A stretch of DNA of 64,000 nucleotides from an uncultured Oscillospiraceae bacterium (GCA_900540865.1 UQHH01000007.1:12003-76002); one strand, 5' to 3'. Counted from the stretch's first letter, positions 12,301 to 19,477 are shown. Notes: generated from the sequence alone by a model not told the origin. A program made the numbers and translations.

Positions 12301-12560
12301 AGGTCAAGCTGTCCGACGGTACGACCGGCTACTGCGCGAGCGAATATCTTACCTTTGCCTCTACCAGCGTGCGCAATTTAAACCTTGTAAATAAAAACGC
12401 GGTCATCGGCGAGCTGATTCAATGGCACCACGCGGGGGGCCAGTGCGTCTGGGGCCTTTTGTACAGGCGCATCGACGAGCTTGAGGTTTTCTTCTATGGG
12501 GATTACGCAAGGGACGGCTCATCCAACAAATACAATATGGCATACCGCTGGAACTGCTGA
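9327..12560 (+). CDS. Secreted GH24-type lysozyme with SH3b and bacterial Ig-like repeats
   Basis: 1077 residues from ATG 9327, which has AAGGAAAGGAG just upstream. Order: signal segment (about 15-41), two SH3b domains (about 45-105, 112-175), roughly six Big_2 Ig-like repeats (about 225-715), a beta-rich module (715-815), then a phage-type lysozyme domain. Glu838 in DYEGF and Thr855 in PTLGYGK match the GH24 catalytic Glu and Thr, with nearby Asp residues. After VMMVYNLGAGVLG a third SH3b (about 947-1011) interrupts the domain, and its C-terminal helices resume as LIQWHHAGGQCVWGLLYRRIDELEVF. Likely a cell-wall hydrolase acting outside the cell. No other phage genes are nearby. Confidence 0.9.
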   Translation: MLSNSKPAQTGHKSYIKVISVICSFTILLSVFAIGMTGVSAASGSTVKTTAALNLRSGAGTSYSSVCLMEKGWTVSLLADSSKGFIKVKAQNGKTGYCSTDFISVKNGLDGMKVTARTTDYLNLRSGAGTSYSSLEVLSDGVDTTVLDNTDNVWIKVKAKSGKTGYISRDYATVNVTLSKDEDDVGGSVGDEPTKSNTAHPGWFENSIADNIVGGNSSNNTYNGSLYLSDTALSLEEGDSKNLTAFLSSVAGAQTSVNWKSSNPSVVSVNSAGQLKALSKGVSTITAALMGSGKTASCKVTVSGQKTQSVTLSPTSVTLSKGSTKILMASTTPAGGAVSWSTSSPSVASVNASGLVTAVSAGTAVITAKATDGGGAYAACTVTVTNTKYVQSVTLNTYAIKWPVGRTGSYKPTVSPSDATNKNVTWKSSNTSVATVSSAGLLKAVGPGTATITCTAADGGGAKASCQVTVYQPVTSITLNSSSLSWSVGKTGSLKASVSPSNATNKNVTWKSSNTSVATVSSAGAVTAVGAGTATVTCTAADGSGVSASCTVKVSAADTISSILLTSTASSIYTGNHAYIKASTTPANQTVNYSSSNTSVATVTQSGVVTGVSAGKAVITVKDPKSSVKNTYTITVVSSPGGVSLSNATASVAADKTFYLKSYTSGTSFKSSDTAVASVSSKGFVYAKKAGVAIITASANGKVKTCAVTVTAAAPVRFAYTSPNSAALGDTVSFYAITDKTRDGAKFNFTVNGKAYSIAATSKTTDSSGSHYIWKGSMKFSNSGTFSVTAYTSKNGVWSTCSDGKTSVFVSNVSSANTVSLNERRASDGLLRLNADYEGFLSAVTDDPLVSDAPTLGYGKVVTAGEQFYNNISKDEAYAYLVQTMNGSSYTSAVNNFMRSNNVKFNQQQFDALVMMVYNLGAGVLGDSDVKRVLLDCVESGSTAPTGSTAYVNSSDGLMLRTGPGTGYNIITVMTYNTKVTVVEKTTSSWYKVKLSDGTTGYCASEYLTFASTSVRNLNLVNKNAVIGELIQWHHAGGQCVWGLLYRRIDELEVFFYGDYARDGSSNKYNMAYRWNC
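10564..10989 (+). repeat. Near-identical tandem Ig-like repeat units in the lysozyme gene
   Basis: Two neighbouring Big_2 units (starting near 10564 and 10816) share the same protein core (NATNKNVTWKSSNTSVATVS with one change) and nearly identical DNA over about 65 bases around 10577-10645 and 10829-10897. This points to a recent internal duplication or gene conversion. Confidence 0.8.
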
Positions 12561-12605
12561 CCGGCGTTTTCTCCCAATAAATACTGACTGATGGAGGATA
12601 CCTCT

Positions 12606-13403
12606 GTGCGGAACTATGTAGTGGATACCTATCAGAATTACCAGGAAGAAAACAGGCTGACCACGAACCATGCCAGAAAAATTGAATTTATTACGACGGC
12701 CCGCATTTTAGATGAACACCTAAGCGGAAAGATGAAGATATTGGATTGTGCCGCGGGCACGGGTATTTATTCGTTTTACCTGGCTGATAAAGGGCATCAG
12801 GTCACCGCTTCCGATATTACGCCCAGGCATATAGAAATTATCAATCAAAGCTTAAAAGAGAAAGCATACCAAATGCGGACGGCTGTTTTAGACGCGTCAG
12901 ATATGCATATCTTTGCGGATGAATCGTTCGACGCCGTGCTGAATATGGGTCCTTTCTACCATTTAATATCGGAAGAGCAGCGGGATAGGTGCATGTCCGA
13001 ATGCCTGCGGGTACTGAAAAAAGGCGGCCTTTTGTTTACCGCATATATACCGCGTTATTATGTTTTCCAGTTTGCCGCCTTATCGGACAGTAAATATTTA
13101 GACAAACGGCTCGCAAAGCAGATTATCGGGACAGGCGTTTTAACGCATGACGACGAGAAGTGCTTTTGGACGGATACCTATTATTCAACCGCGTCTGAAA
13201 TGGAGCAAATGTATGCGCGTTATAACGTAGCGGTAACCGACCATTTCGCCCAGGATGGGCTTACGCCGTTATTTGCCGGCAAGGTTGATGGCTGGACGGA
13301 GGGCGAATTTAAGACCTGGTGCGGCTATCATTACAGCGTGTGCAGGGAAAAATCTATACTGGGCGCGAGCAATCATGTTATCATAGCGGGGAAAAAATTA
13401 TAA
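12606..13403 (+). CDS. Class I SAM-dependent methyltransferase
   Basis: About 265 residues. The SAM-binding motif is ILDCAAGTGIYSFYLADKGHQVTA, then ASDITPRHI and the FDAVLNMGPFYHL region typical of ubiE/COQ5-like methyltransferases. I prefer GTG 12606 (VRNYVVDTYQNY) over ATG 12591, because the only GGAGG lies between them at the right distance from the GTG. The substrate is unknown. It follows the lysozyme gene and precedes proC, with no evident functional link. Confidence 0.85.
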   Translation: MRNYVVDTYQNYQEENRLTTNHARKIEFITTARILDEHLSGKMKILDCAAGTGIYSFYLADKGHQVTASDITPRHIEIINQSLKEKAYQMRTAVLDASDMHIFADESFDAVLNMGPFYHLISEEQRDRCMSECLRVLKKGGLLFTAYIPRYYVFQFAALSDSKYLDKRLAKQIIGTGVLTHDDEKCFWTDTYYSTASEMEQMYARYNVAVTDHFAQDGLTPLFAGKVDGWTEGEFKTWCGYHYSVCREKSILGASNHVIIAGKKL

Positions 13404-13420
13404 TGCGAAAGCCTAATTTC

Positions 13421-13494
13421 GCGCAATCATTTATAATCATCAGCAAACCGGCTGAAGGTCCGGCGAAAGCCGTGCTTTCAGCCTCGTTTTGCGC
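13421..13494 (+). promoter_or_regulatory. Multi-stem leader structure upstream of proC
   Basis: An outer stem (13421-13426 with 13489-13494) encloses a hairpin (13450-13456 with 13477-13483) topped by CGGC-GAAA-GCCG, a GAAA tetraloop stem. It ends one base before the GGGAGG ribosome binding site of proC. It could be a weak terminator of the upstream gene or a translation control element. Confidence 0.45.
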
Positions 13495-13509
13495 AGGGAG
13501 GACTTTTTT

Positions 13510-14313
13510 ATGAAAAAGCAAATCGGTTTTATCGGCGCCGGAAATATGGCGGCCGCAATCATCAACGGCATGCTTAAGAACGGGGCGTTCTCGCCGTCGG
13601 ACATACATGTGTTCGATATCGACAACGGCAAGCTCACCGCGATGGCGGACAGGGGCGTCAGGGTTCACGACAGCGCCAGGCGCGTTGTCGAGGCCTGCGG
13701 GATTATCGTTCTTGCCGTCAAGCCGCAGAATTACAAGGATGTGCTCACGCCCTTGCGCGCGGACATTACGGAAGAAAAGGTGTTCGTTTCCATCGCGGCC
13801 GGTATTTCCATCGATTTTGTCAGGAAAGCCCTGTGCTGCAACTGCCCGTGCGTGCGCATTATGCCGAATACGCCGCTTCTGCTGGGGCTGGGCGCGTCGG
13901 CGCTCTGCCCGTCTGAAAACATCAATGATGAGGATTTTCAAACCGTATACAATATGTTCGCGCTTTCCGGTGTGTGTGAAATCCTGCCCGAAAGCCAGAT
14001 GAACACCATCATCGCGGTAAACGGCAGCAGCCCCGCGTATGTGTACCTGTTTGCAAAGGCGATGGCGGATTACGCGAAGGAGCAGGGCATCGACGAAGAG
14101 GCCGCCATGCGCCTGATTTGCCAGACGCTCCAGGGCAGCGCGCAGATGCTGCTTGATTCTGGCGATACGCCCGGCGTGCTCATTAAAAAGGTATCCTCAC
14201 CGGGCGGTACGACGCTCGAGGCGCTCAAGACGCTCGAGCAGAACCGTTTCTATGAAGCAATCAAGGAAGCGATGGCAAGCTGTACGCGCCGCGCCGAGGA
14301 AATAGGAAATTAA
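13510..14313 (+). CDS. proC: Pyrroline-5-carboxylate reductase
   Basis: Last step of proline biosynthesis: NAD(P)H-dependent reduction of pyrroline-5-carboxylate, in the cytosol. 267 residues, normal length. The N-terminal Rossmann motif is IGFIGAGNMAAAI. The C-terminal dimerisation and catalytic part shows VNGSSPAYVYLF, and DTPGVLIKKVSSPGGTTLEAL matches the family signature. ATG 13510 has GGGAGG about seven bases upstream. The proA/proB genes are not in the window. Confidence 0.97.
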   Translation: MKKQIGFIGAGNMAAAIINGMLKNGAFSPSDIHVFDIDNGKLTAMADRGVRVHDSARRVVEACGIIVLAVKPQNYKDVLTPLRADITEEKVFVSIAAGISIDFVRKALCCNCPCVRIMPNTPLLLGLGASALCPSENINDEDFQTVYNMFALSGVCEILPESQMNTIIAVNGSSPAYVYLFAKAMADYAKEQGIDEEAAMRLICQTLQGSAQMLLDSGDTPGVLIKKVSSPGGTTLEALKTLEQNRFYEAIKEAMASCTRRAEEIGN

Positions 14314-14346
14314 TTGAAATAAGAGCATCAGAGAGAAAGGGTCAAT

Positions 14347-14538
14347 ATGGATAAGAAAAAAATGATAATCACCGGAACTGGTATCGGTATGATTTGCTCC
14401 ATATTAGGCTGCATAGCGAGCGTTTTCGTTATTGCGCTGGAGGCAAATAAAACGGTTGGAATCGTACTTCTGCTTTGCTGTATCGCGGTTTTGTTTTCTA
14501 TGCTCGCGCTAAAAAATCGCAGTAAAAATAATCAATAA
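14347..14538 (+). CDS. Small two-helix membrane protein (63 aa)
   Basis: Starts MDKKKMIITGTGIGMICSIL; two hydrophobic segments (about 7-30 and 36-54) with charged ends (MDKKK and KNRSKNNQ). GAGAGAAAGG precedes the ATG at good distance. No family recognised. It lies 33 bases after proC and may be co-transcribed with it. Confidence 0.65.
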   Translation: MDKKKMIITGTGIGMICSILGCIASVFVIALEANKTVGIVLLLCCIAVLFSMLALKNRSKNNQ

Positions 14539-14590
14539 ATCAAAATTTAGACGAAGCGCCGCCCGAATAACAGCAGGGCATAATTTGTCC

Positions 14591-14640
14591 CTCCCGTTCA
14601 TATATTCCTGTAGGACAAAAGACGTTGACAGGAACGGGAG
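14591..14640 (+). promoter_or_regulatory. Hairpin covering the ribosome binding site of the SpoIIM-like gene
   Basis: Perfect 9-bp inverted repeat, 14591-14599 with 14632-14640, with a further CCTG/CAGG pairing inside. The right arm contains GGGAG, the ribosome binding site of ATG 14648, so the folded form would hide it. Confidence 0.5.
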
Positions 14641-14647
14641 TGCTGCT

Positions 14648-15301
14648 ATGAAGGGTGTTGTTTTATCTATCCCGAACGCGGGAATCAAAAAGATGGATGT
14701 GGCGTACTATCTCAAACGCTACGGCGTGCTCATTTTTCTGGGACTTGCCCTGGTAATCGGGATGGTTTTCGGGTCTTTAAGCGCCGGGCAGGCGGACGAA
14801 CAGATGATAAAAAGCCTCGATTTTCTGTTCATCACGAACTTTAAGGCAAGGCTTGAACAGACGCTTTTCCTTACCTTCGCCGCGTCGCTTACCTCTTATT
14901 TTATTTTTTACCTCTCGCATTTTTTGCTGGGGCTTACGGCGTGGGGAACGATTATCATGCCCATCGTCTCGTTCTTCAAGGGCTTTGGAACGGGCCTGTG
15001 CGCGGGATACCTCTGCGGCGCTTATGGGCTAGAGGGGCTCGGCTTTTACCTGCTGCTGATGCTGCCCGGCGCGTTTTTGTCGTCGGTCGCGCTGCTGCTG
15101 CAGGGAAAAGAAGCGTTTTATTTTTCCAAAACGATGCTTTACACGCTGCTGCCCGACCGCCTCAAGGGAAAAAAATACGCGCCGCCCCAGTTTGTGCAGT
15201 ACCTGCTCAAAAGCAGCTATTTCCTTATTCTAACGGCAATGGCCGCGGGCGTGGACGTATTGCTTTCCATGTGCTTTTCCGGCATATTTCATTTTACATA
15301 A
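14648..15301 (+). CDS. SpoIIM-like (stage II sporulation protein M family) membrane protein
   Basis: 217 residues from ATG 14648 (MKGVVLSIPNAG), chosen because GGGAG lies just upstream. About five hydrophobic segments, with family-like stretches ISFFK-type VSFFKGFGTGLCAGYLCG and LMLPGAFLSSVALLLQGKEA. In endospore formers SpoIIM forms a complex with SpoIID and SpoIIP that drives peptidoglycan remodelling in engulfment, but many SpoIIM-superfamily proteins have other roles. The rest of the sporulation genes here (spo0A, spoIVB) are 25 kb away. Family fairly sure, role less so. Confidence 0.75.
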   Translation: MKGVVLSIPNAGIKKMDVAYYLKRYGVLIFLGLALVIGMVFGSLSAGQADEQMIKSLDFLFITNFKARLEQTLFLTFAASLTSYFIFYLSHFLLGLTAWGTIIMPIVSFFKGFGTGLCAGYLCGAYGLEGLGFYLLLMLPGAFLSSVALLLQGKEAFYFSKTMLYTLLPDRLKGKKYAPPQFVQYLLKSSYFLILTAMAAGVDVLLSMCFSGIFHFT

Positions 15302-15386
15302 AACCTGAATTGTATCAGGGATAGTTTTCTTTTCCGGCGTGTTATGTTAAAATAACAAGGAAGTTCAACGAAACGGAGAATTCTAA

Positions 15387-16343
15387 ATGGCCTTAACCGA
15401 TACAAAGACGACATCGAGGCGCAGCTTAGGCGAGCTGTTTGCCTGCCTGTTCAAAAAATACCCGAAGCTGCTCATCGCAAACCTGCTGTTTGCGGTTCCG
15501 CTTGCTGTGTCTACGCTGGTTGTGTGGCTCATCGGCGAATATGTGATGCCGCTCAATATTTTCTTCCAGCTTCTGCCGGTACTCATCTGTATGCCGTTTT
15601 ACGCGGGCATGACGCAGGTGACGCGGGAGCTGGTGCGCGGTAAGCAGATAAAGCCCTTCGAGACGTTTATGAAGGGGCTTAAAAATAATTTCAAGCAGTT
15701 TTTGATTCACGGCGTGATTATGTACCTGGCCGTTTTAATCGATTATTTTTCCATCGTGTTTTATTACGCGGCGGCAAAAACCAACGGGATGTTCTATTTC
15801 CTGTTCGGCTTCTGCCTGATTGTCATGCTGTTTTTGGTGTTCCTGTTTTTCTATGTTCCGCTCATTACGGTCACCATCGACCAGAAGCTGCGCCATATTT
15901 ATAAAAACGCGGCGCTTATGGCAATATGGGAGCTGCCGGCAAATTTGTGCGCGCTGCTTGGAATCGTCGTGCTGACCGCCGTTGTCAGTACCATTTTCAT
16001 GCTTACGGGCAATTATACCGCGAACCTTATCATCGCGGGCGTGCTTGCGGTTTTGGTGGTTCCGGGTTATGTCTCGGTAATTATCAACTATTTTACTTTT
16101 CCAAAAATCGAAAAGGTTCTGATTTTAGGCCAAAAGGAAGCGGAAAAGGGCAAGGAACAGGGCGGGAAGGAAGCACCCTCCCAGTCGCTGGAGGAGGCGC
16201 TGGAGGACGACCCGGAGGCGGAAAGCCTTCTGCGCGAAAAGGCAAAGGGAAACGAGGAATATGTGTTCCACAACGGGCGTATGATTAAGCGCTCCCTACT
16301 CGAAGAGTATTACGCCGGCGAGCCGGGGGAAGAGGAAGAATAA
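15387..16343 (+). CDS. Polytopic membrane protein with charged C-terminal tail
   Basis: 318 residues. Five or six membrane helices between about residues 28 and 240, then a soluble tail rich in Glu and Lys (KEAEKGKEQGGKEAPSQSLEEALEDD). The N-terminal cytosolic stretch SLGELFACLFKKYPKLLIANLLF looks like DUF624/YesL-type or glycerophosphodiester phosphodiesterase-associated membrane domains, but I cannot name a family. ATG 15387 has CGGAGAA upstream. A clean terminator follows at 16350. Confidence 0.75.
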   Translation: MALTDTKTTSRRSLGELFACLFKKYPKLLIANLLFAVPLAVSTLVVWLIGEYVMPLNIFFQLLPVLICMPFYAGMTQVTRELVRGKQIKPFETFMKGLKNNFKQFLIHGVIMYLAVLIDYFSIVFYYAAAKTNGMFYFLFGFCLIVMLFLVFLFFYVPLITVTIDQKLRHIYKNAALMAIWELPANLCALLGIVVLTAVVSTIFMLTGNYTANLIIAGVLAVLVVPGYVSVIINYFTFPKIEKVLILGQKEAEKGKEQGGKEAPSQSLEEALEDDPEAESLLREKAKGNEEYVFHNGRMIKRSLLEEYYAGEPGEEEE

Positions 16344-16349
16344 CGAATT

Positions 16350-16377
16350 GGAGCGGTTTTTTGCCCGCTCCTTTTTT
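16350..16377 (+). terminator. Terminator after the membrane protein gene
   Basis: Seven-bp stem (16350-16356 with 16365-16371), then six T that run into the stop codon of the convergent minus-strand gene. Confidence 0.85.
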
Positions 16378-16660
16378 ATGTCCCAGGCTTTTCAGCCCTT
16401 TTAGCGCAATGGAGCAGCCGTGTGCCAAGCATCAATACATCCTGTGTATGCTGGGCTAAAAAATCCTCCAGCCGCTGCCTGTATTCTTTGGTCACAGCAG
16501 GAGAGTAGAGGGCGTCCTCTTTTTGTTCTTCCTCCGCGTAGTGTTCGATTGCGTACGCGTCGCTCAACAGGTCGGTCAGCGCGAGGCGGAATTCCTCATG
16601 GATTTCATTCGTGTTTTTCTCTGCGGTTAATCGCTCTTGGTTCTCTGACAAGGTAATCAC
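16376..16660 (-). CDS. Hypothetical protein (about 94 aa)
   Basis: Small charged, helical, soluble protein (ENQERLTAEKNTNEIHEEF, IEHYAEEEQKEDALYS, TKEYRQRLEDFLAQHTQD). No family recognised. Possible starts on the minus strand are GTG 16660 and TTG 16651; both have only A/G-rich weak ribosome binding sites. The gene is bordered upstream by a 13-bp perfect inverted repeat (16747-16780) that could be its operator. It converges on the membrane protein gene and shares its terminator region. Confidence 0.55.
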   Translation of the reverse strand: MITLSENQERLTAEKNTNEIHEEFRLALTDLLSDAYAIEHYAEEEQKEDALYSPAVTKEYRQRLEDFLAQHTQDVLMLGTRLLHCAKRAEKPGT

Positions 16661-16746
16661 TTCTTTCTTTATTTTCTTAAGAATACAATGATTTGTGTAA
16701 AAAATCAACACATTTTTTCATTTAATTTGTGTATTATCTCTATAGA

Positions 16747-16780
16747 GTGAAATATTAACCTTATAGAGTTAATATTTCAC
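16747..16780. promoter_or_regulatory. Perfect 13-bp inverted repeat, operator-like
   Basis: GTGAAATATTAAC at 16747-16759 and its exact complement at 16768-16780, separated by eight bases. It is AT-rich with no T-run, so more like a protein-binding site than a terminator. It lies about 85-120 bases upstream of the minus-strand hypothetical gene. Confidence 0.6.
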
Positions 16781-16796
16781 CTTCCGCGGTCACTGT

Positions 16797-16826
16797 AAAA
16801 AAGCGGCGCTTATGCGCCGCCATTTT
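16797..16826. terminator. Bidirectional terminator-like hairpin
   Basis: GCGGCGC (16803-16809), loop TTAT, GCGCCGC (16814-16820), with a run of A before and T after. It may end transcription from either side or mark the edge of the repeat element that follows. Confidence 0.6.
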
Positions 16827-16862
16827 TGAAGCTTACTGCTTTTCTTTTTCAGGAAACATCCT

Positions 16863-17370
16863 GCTTCTTGTCTTTCTTCATAAAACTTTCTATGTTTTGA
16901 TCAAAAGAGGGAAACCGTTTCGGCGGTTTCCCTCTTTTGCAATCACCTTTCCGCCGACTTAAGGGAACCTGAAGAGTTCCCTTAAGAATCCTTCGGGGGT
17001 GCTATAGAATTTGTGGTCGCTCCTCGTTTTATGTGCAGGATGTAGAATGAATACTACGGGACCGCTGTGCGCCGCGCCTTCGCGCGGAATACTTCGTAGG
17101 TGTGGTACTTTATATGCTTTTTTGTCTACGTCTTCTACACAATTCATTGAATCCATGTGTAGTCCGCTTTCTCTTAGGGAGATTTTCAAGGGGCTTCGCT
17201 CCTTGAATCGGCTGTGGAGGGATAGGCGAAGGGCGGCGTGATGCTTTGCCGCCCGGAAGCCGTAAGGGAACCCATCGAAAGGGTTCCCTTGTACCGACGA
17301 AAAGGGTTTACAAAAGGGAAAAACAGCGGATTGTTTTTCCCTTTTGAGCAAACATAGAAAGTTTTATGAA
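16863..17370. repeat. Hairpin-rich non-coding element with terminal inverted repeats (copy 1)
   Basis: Gene-free stretch of about 500 bases. Its ends are exact 21-bp inverted repeats (16877-16897 and 17350-17370), with weaker similarity reaching out to a shared GCTTCTTG (16863; complement near 17380). Inside lie strong hairpins: 15-bp stem 16903-16938, 11-bp stem 16958-16986, 6-bp 17072-17087, a 9-bp stem near 17190-17210, 7-bp 17231-17254, 10-bp 17264-17290 and 15-bp 17311-17346. The core 16936-17111 recurs at 63396-63571. No convincing frame is present. It looks like a MITE-type element or a structured RNA. Confidence 0.7.
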
Positions 17371-17378
17371 AAAATCCA

Positions 17379-17510
17379 AGAAGCGGAATGCTTCTATCAA
17401 TAAAACGATGAAACGGTACGTTTCAAAAAAAGGGGAACCCTTGGTGGTTCCCCTTTAAAAAAGATAAAAGTTTGATAAAGAATATCAAGAAGCAGCTTGC
17501 TTCAAAAAAA
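17379..17510. repeat. Cluster of small palindromes downstream of copy 1
   Basis: GAAGC-5-GCTTC palindromes at 17379-17393 and 17490-17505, GAAACG-3-CGTTTC at 17410-17424, and an 11-bp hairpin 17429-17456 with flanking A and T runs that probably terminates the minus-strand pseudouridine synthase transcript. No gene. Confidence 0.55.
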
Positions 17511-18485
17511 TCATTGCGCCTTGCCGCCGGTAATAAAATCGGGCGGCAAAAACGGAACGCGCTCCGCCCTAAACTCCCGCCCGTTTAAATAATCGAGCAG
17601 CCCGCATTCCTCTTGAAAATCAAAAACGAGCTTATACGAATAGAGCGCCTGGTAGGGGAAGGGGCTGCCGCTGTTTTCGCGCCTGCCGTACTTCCGGTCG
17701 CCGAGCAGCGGATGACCGATAGACGCCAAATGCGCCCTGATTTGGTGCGTGCGCCCGGTCAGAAGCTCAATTTCAAGCAGGCTCGTGTTGTCCGGCAGCT
17801 CCTCCAAAACCGTGTAGCGTGTTTTAATTTCCTTCGCGCCCTCCGTTTCTTTTGCGCGTACGTCCACGCGGTTCTTCTTTTCGTCCTTTACCGCAAAGCC
17901 GGAAAGCGTACCGCTCTTGTTTTTCATTCGCCCGTGGACAAGGCACAGGTAATATTTTTTGATTTCTCTGTTTTTCATTTTCGCGTTTAAGATGCGCAAG
18001 GCCTGCGCGTTTTTCGCGCCGATGACAAGCCCGCCCGTGTTGCGGTCAATCCGGTTGACAAGCGCCGGGGCAAAGCTGTTTTCCTTTTCCGGGTCGTACT
18101 CGTTTTTCTCGTACAGGTAATGCTTTAACCGGGAAACGAGCGAATCAAAATGGTAATTTTCATCCGGGTGGACAATCAGCCCCGGCTTTTTATCGAGCAG
18201 GATGATGTTCTCGTCCTCATATACGACGCCGAGCTTTAAGGGCGCCTTTAAAAAGTCGTAGTGCCGCTCCTGCTTTGCCTCAAAAAACTCGTCGCGGATG
18301 TAGAGCGTCAGCACGTCGCCTTCATAAAGCTTCGTATCGGCGGTACATTTTTTACCGTTTACCTTAATATATTTGGTGCGGATGTATTTGTACAGGAGCG
18401 ATTTCGGCATCGTCTGGAACCGCTTCTGTATGAATTTATCGAGCCGCTGGCCCGCGTCATTTTTTTCAATCGTCATTGTCCGCAT
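17511..18485 (-). CDS. RluC/RluD-family 23S rRNA pseudouridine synthase
   Basis: Converts specific uridines in rRNA to pseudouridine. 324 residues from ATG 18485 (MRTMTIEKND), chosen because GGAGGG lies seven bases upstream; a longer frame to 18503 contains that site. The N-terminal S4 RNA-binding domain is RLDKFIQKRF...YIKVNGKK. The catalytic motif is NRIDRNTGGL, with the catalytic Asp, and the family's C-terminal marker GRTHQIRAHLASIGHPLLGDRKYG is present. Which of RluB/C/D-type positions it modifies cannot be told. Confidence 0.93.
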   Translation of the reverse strand: MRTMTIEKNDAGQRLDKFIQKRFQTMPKSLLYKYIRTKYIKVNGKKCTADTKLYEGDVLTLYIRDEFFEAKQERHYDFLKAPLKLGVVYEDENIILLDKKPGLIVHPDENYHFDSLVSRLKHYLYEKNEYDPEKENSFAPALVNRIDRNTGGLVIGAKNAQALRILNAKMKNREIKKYYLCLVHGRMKNKSGTLSGFAVKDEKKNRVDVRAKETEGAKEIKTRYTVLEELPDNTSLLEIELLTGRTHQIRAHLASIGHPLLGDRKYGRRENSGSPFPYQALYSYKLVFDFQEECGLLDYLNGREFRAERVPFLPPDFITGGKAQ

Positions 18486-18537
18486 GGCTTGCCCTCCAAA
18501 CATGGCAGCAGGAGTTTCGTCTCAGCTCCATTTTATC

Positions 18538-18568
18538 TGAAAAAAGCCGGACGCAGCAGCATCCGGCT
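18538..18568 (-). terminator. Terminator of yebC
   Basis: AGCCGGA (18545-18551) pairs with TCCGGCT (18562-18568); on the minus strand a run of six T follows. It lies about 20 bases after the yebC stop. Confidence 0.85.
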
Positions 18569-18588
18569 CGTTTGCAGTTTTGCCTGAA

Positions 18589-19326
18589 TCAGTCTTCCAT
18601 TTCCCAATTGTGCCAGACATTCTGGATGTCGTCGTTGTCCTCCAGCATATCGAGCAGCTTCTGCATCTTTGTGACCTGCTCCTCATCCGCAAGCTTTGTA
18701 TAGGTGCTCGGCACCATTTCCACCTCGGCTGACGCAAAGGTATAGCCCTTTGCCGTCAAATCGCCGTTTACGCCGGAAAAATCCTCCGGCTCGGTGTAAA
18801 TCTCAAACGCGTCGTCGTCCGCCTGAAAGTCGGAAGCGCCCGCCTCGAGCGCGTCCTCCATGACCCTGTCCTCGTCCAAATCGCATTCCTCGCGGTCGAT
18901 AATCAAAACGCCCTTTTGGGAGAACATGAACGACACGCAGCCCGGCGTGCCCATATTACCGCCGAATTTATCGAAATAATGGCGTACGTCGCCCGCGGTA
19001 CGGTTGCGGTTGTCGGTCAGCGCTTCCACGATGACCGCGATTCCGCCCGGGCCGTAGCCTTCATAGGTGATTGCCTCGTACTCGTTCGCGCCGCCTTCGC
19101 CGGACGCCTTTTTGATGATGCGGTCGATGTTCTCGTTCGGCACGTTGTTCGCCTTCGCCTTGGCGATGCAGTCGCGCAGCTTGGAGTTGACCGACGGGTC
19201 GGCGCTACCGCCGTCACGCACGGCAACGGCAAGCTCCCTGCCTATTTTAGTAAAAACCTTTGCCCTTGCGGCGTCGTTTTTACCCTTTTTCTGTTTGATG
19301 GTGCTCCATTTATTATGTCCTGACAT
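18589..19326 (-). CDS. yebC: YebC/PmpR family protein
   Basis: Widely conserved cytosolic protein of 245 residues, long annotated as a transcriptional regulator; recent work on the family links it to ribosome function at difficult motifs. It opens with the invariant MSGHNKWSTIKQKKGKNDA, followed by IGRELAVAVRDGG, the central EAITYEGYGPGGIAVIVEALTDNRNR, and the third domain ending NVWHNWEMED. Full length. Own terminator downstream; faces away from the yicC operon. Confidence 0.95.
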   Translation of the reverse strand: MSGHNKWSTIKQKKGKNDAARAKVFTKIGRELAVAVRDGGSADPSVNSKLRDCIAKAKANNVPNENIDRIIKKASGEGGANEYEAITYEGYGPGGIAVIVEALTDNRNRTAGDVRHYFDKFGGNMGTPGCVSFMFSQKGVLIIDREECDLDEDRVMEDALEAGASDFQADDDAFEIYTEPEDFSGVNGDLTAKGYTFASAEVEMVPSTYTKLADEEQVTKMQKLLDMLEDNDDIQNVWHNWEMED

Positions 19327-19448
19327 ATATGCTATGCCTCCCGCAGATAATTTTTACAGTTCATTTTATCATATTTTTTTATCGATTGCAACAGCGCATA
19401 CACAGCGCCCTTGTATGCGGATATTTGGGTAAAACTGCCGGAAGGAAC

Positions 19449-19477
19449 TTGCAATTCCCAGGCCAAAATGCTAAAAT
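19449..19477 (+). promoter_or_regulatory. SigA-type promoter of the yicC-thiN operon
   Basis: TTGCAA (19449-19454) and TAAAAT (19472-19477) with a 17-base spacer, 58 bases before ATG 19535. Confidence 0.65.

Noticed and set aside
9327..12560. Prophage remnant, suggested by the phage-type lysozyme
   Set aside because: No holin, terminase, integrase or structural genes nearby; SH3b and Ig-like repeats fit a cellular secreted hydrolase.
16863..17510. CRISPR-like array
   Set aside because: The repeats are hairpins of differing sequence and spacing, not identical direct repeats with spacers.
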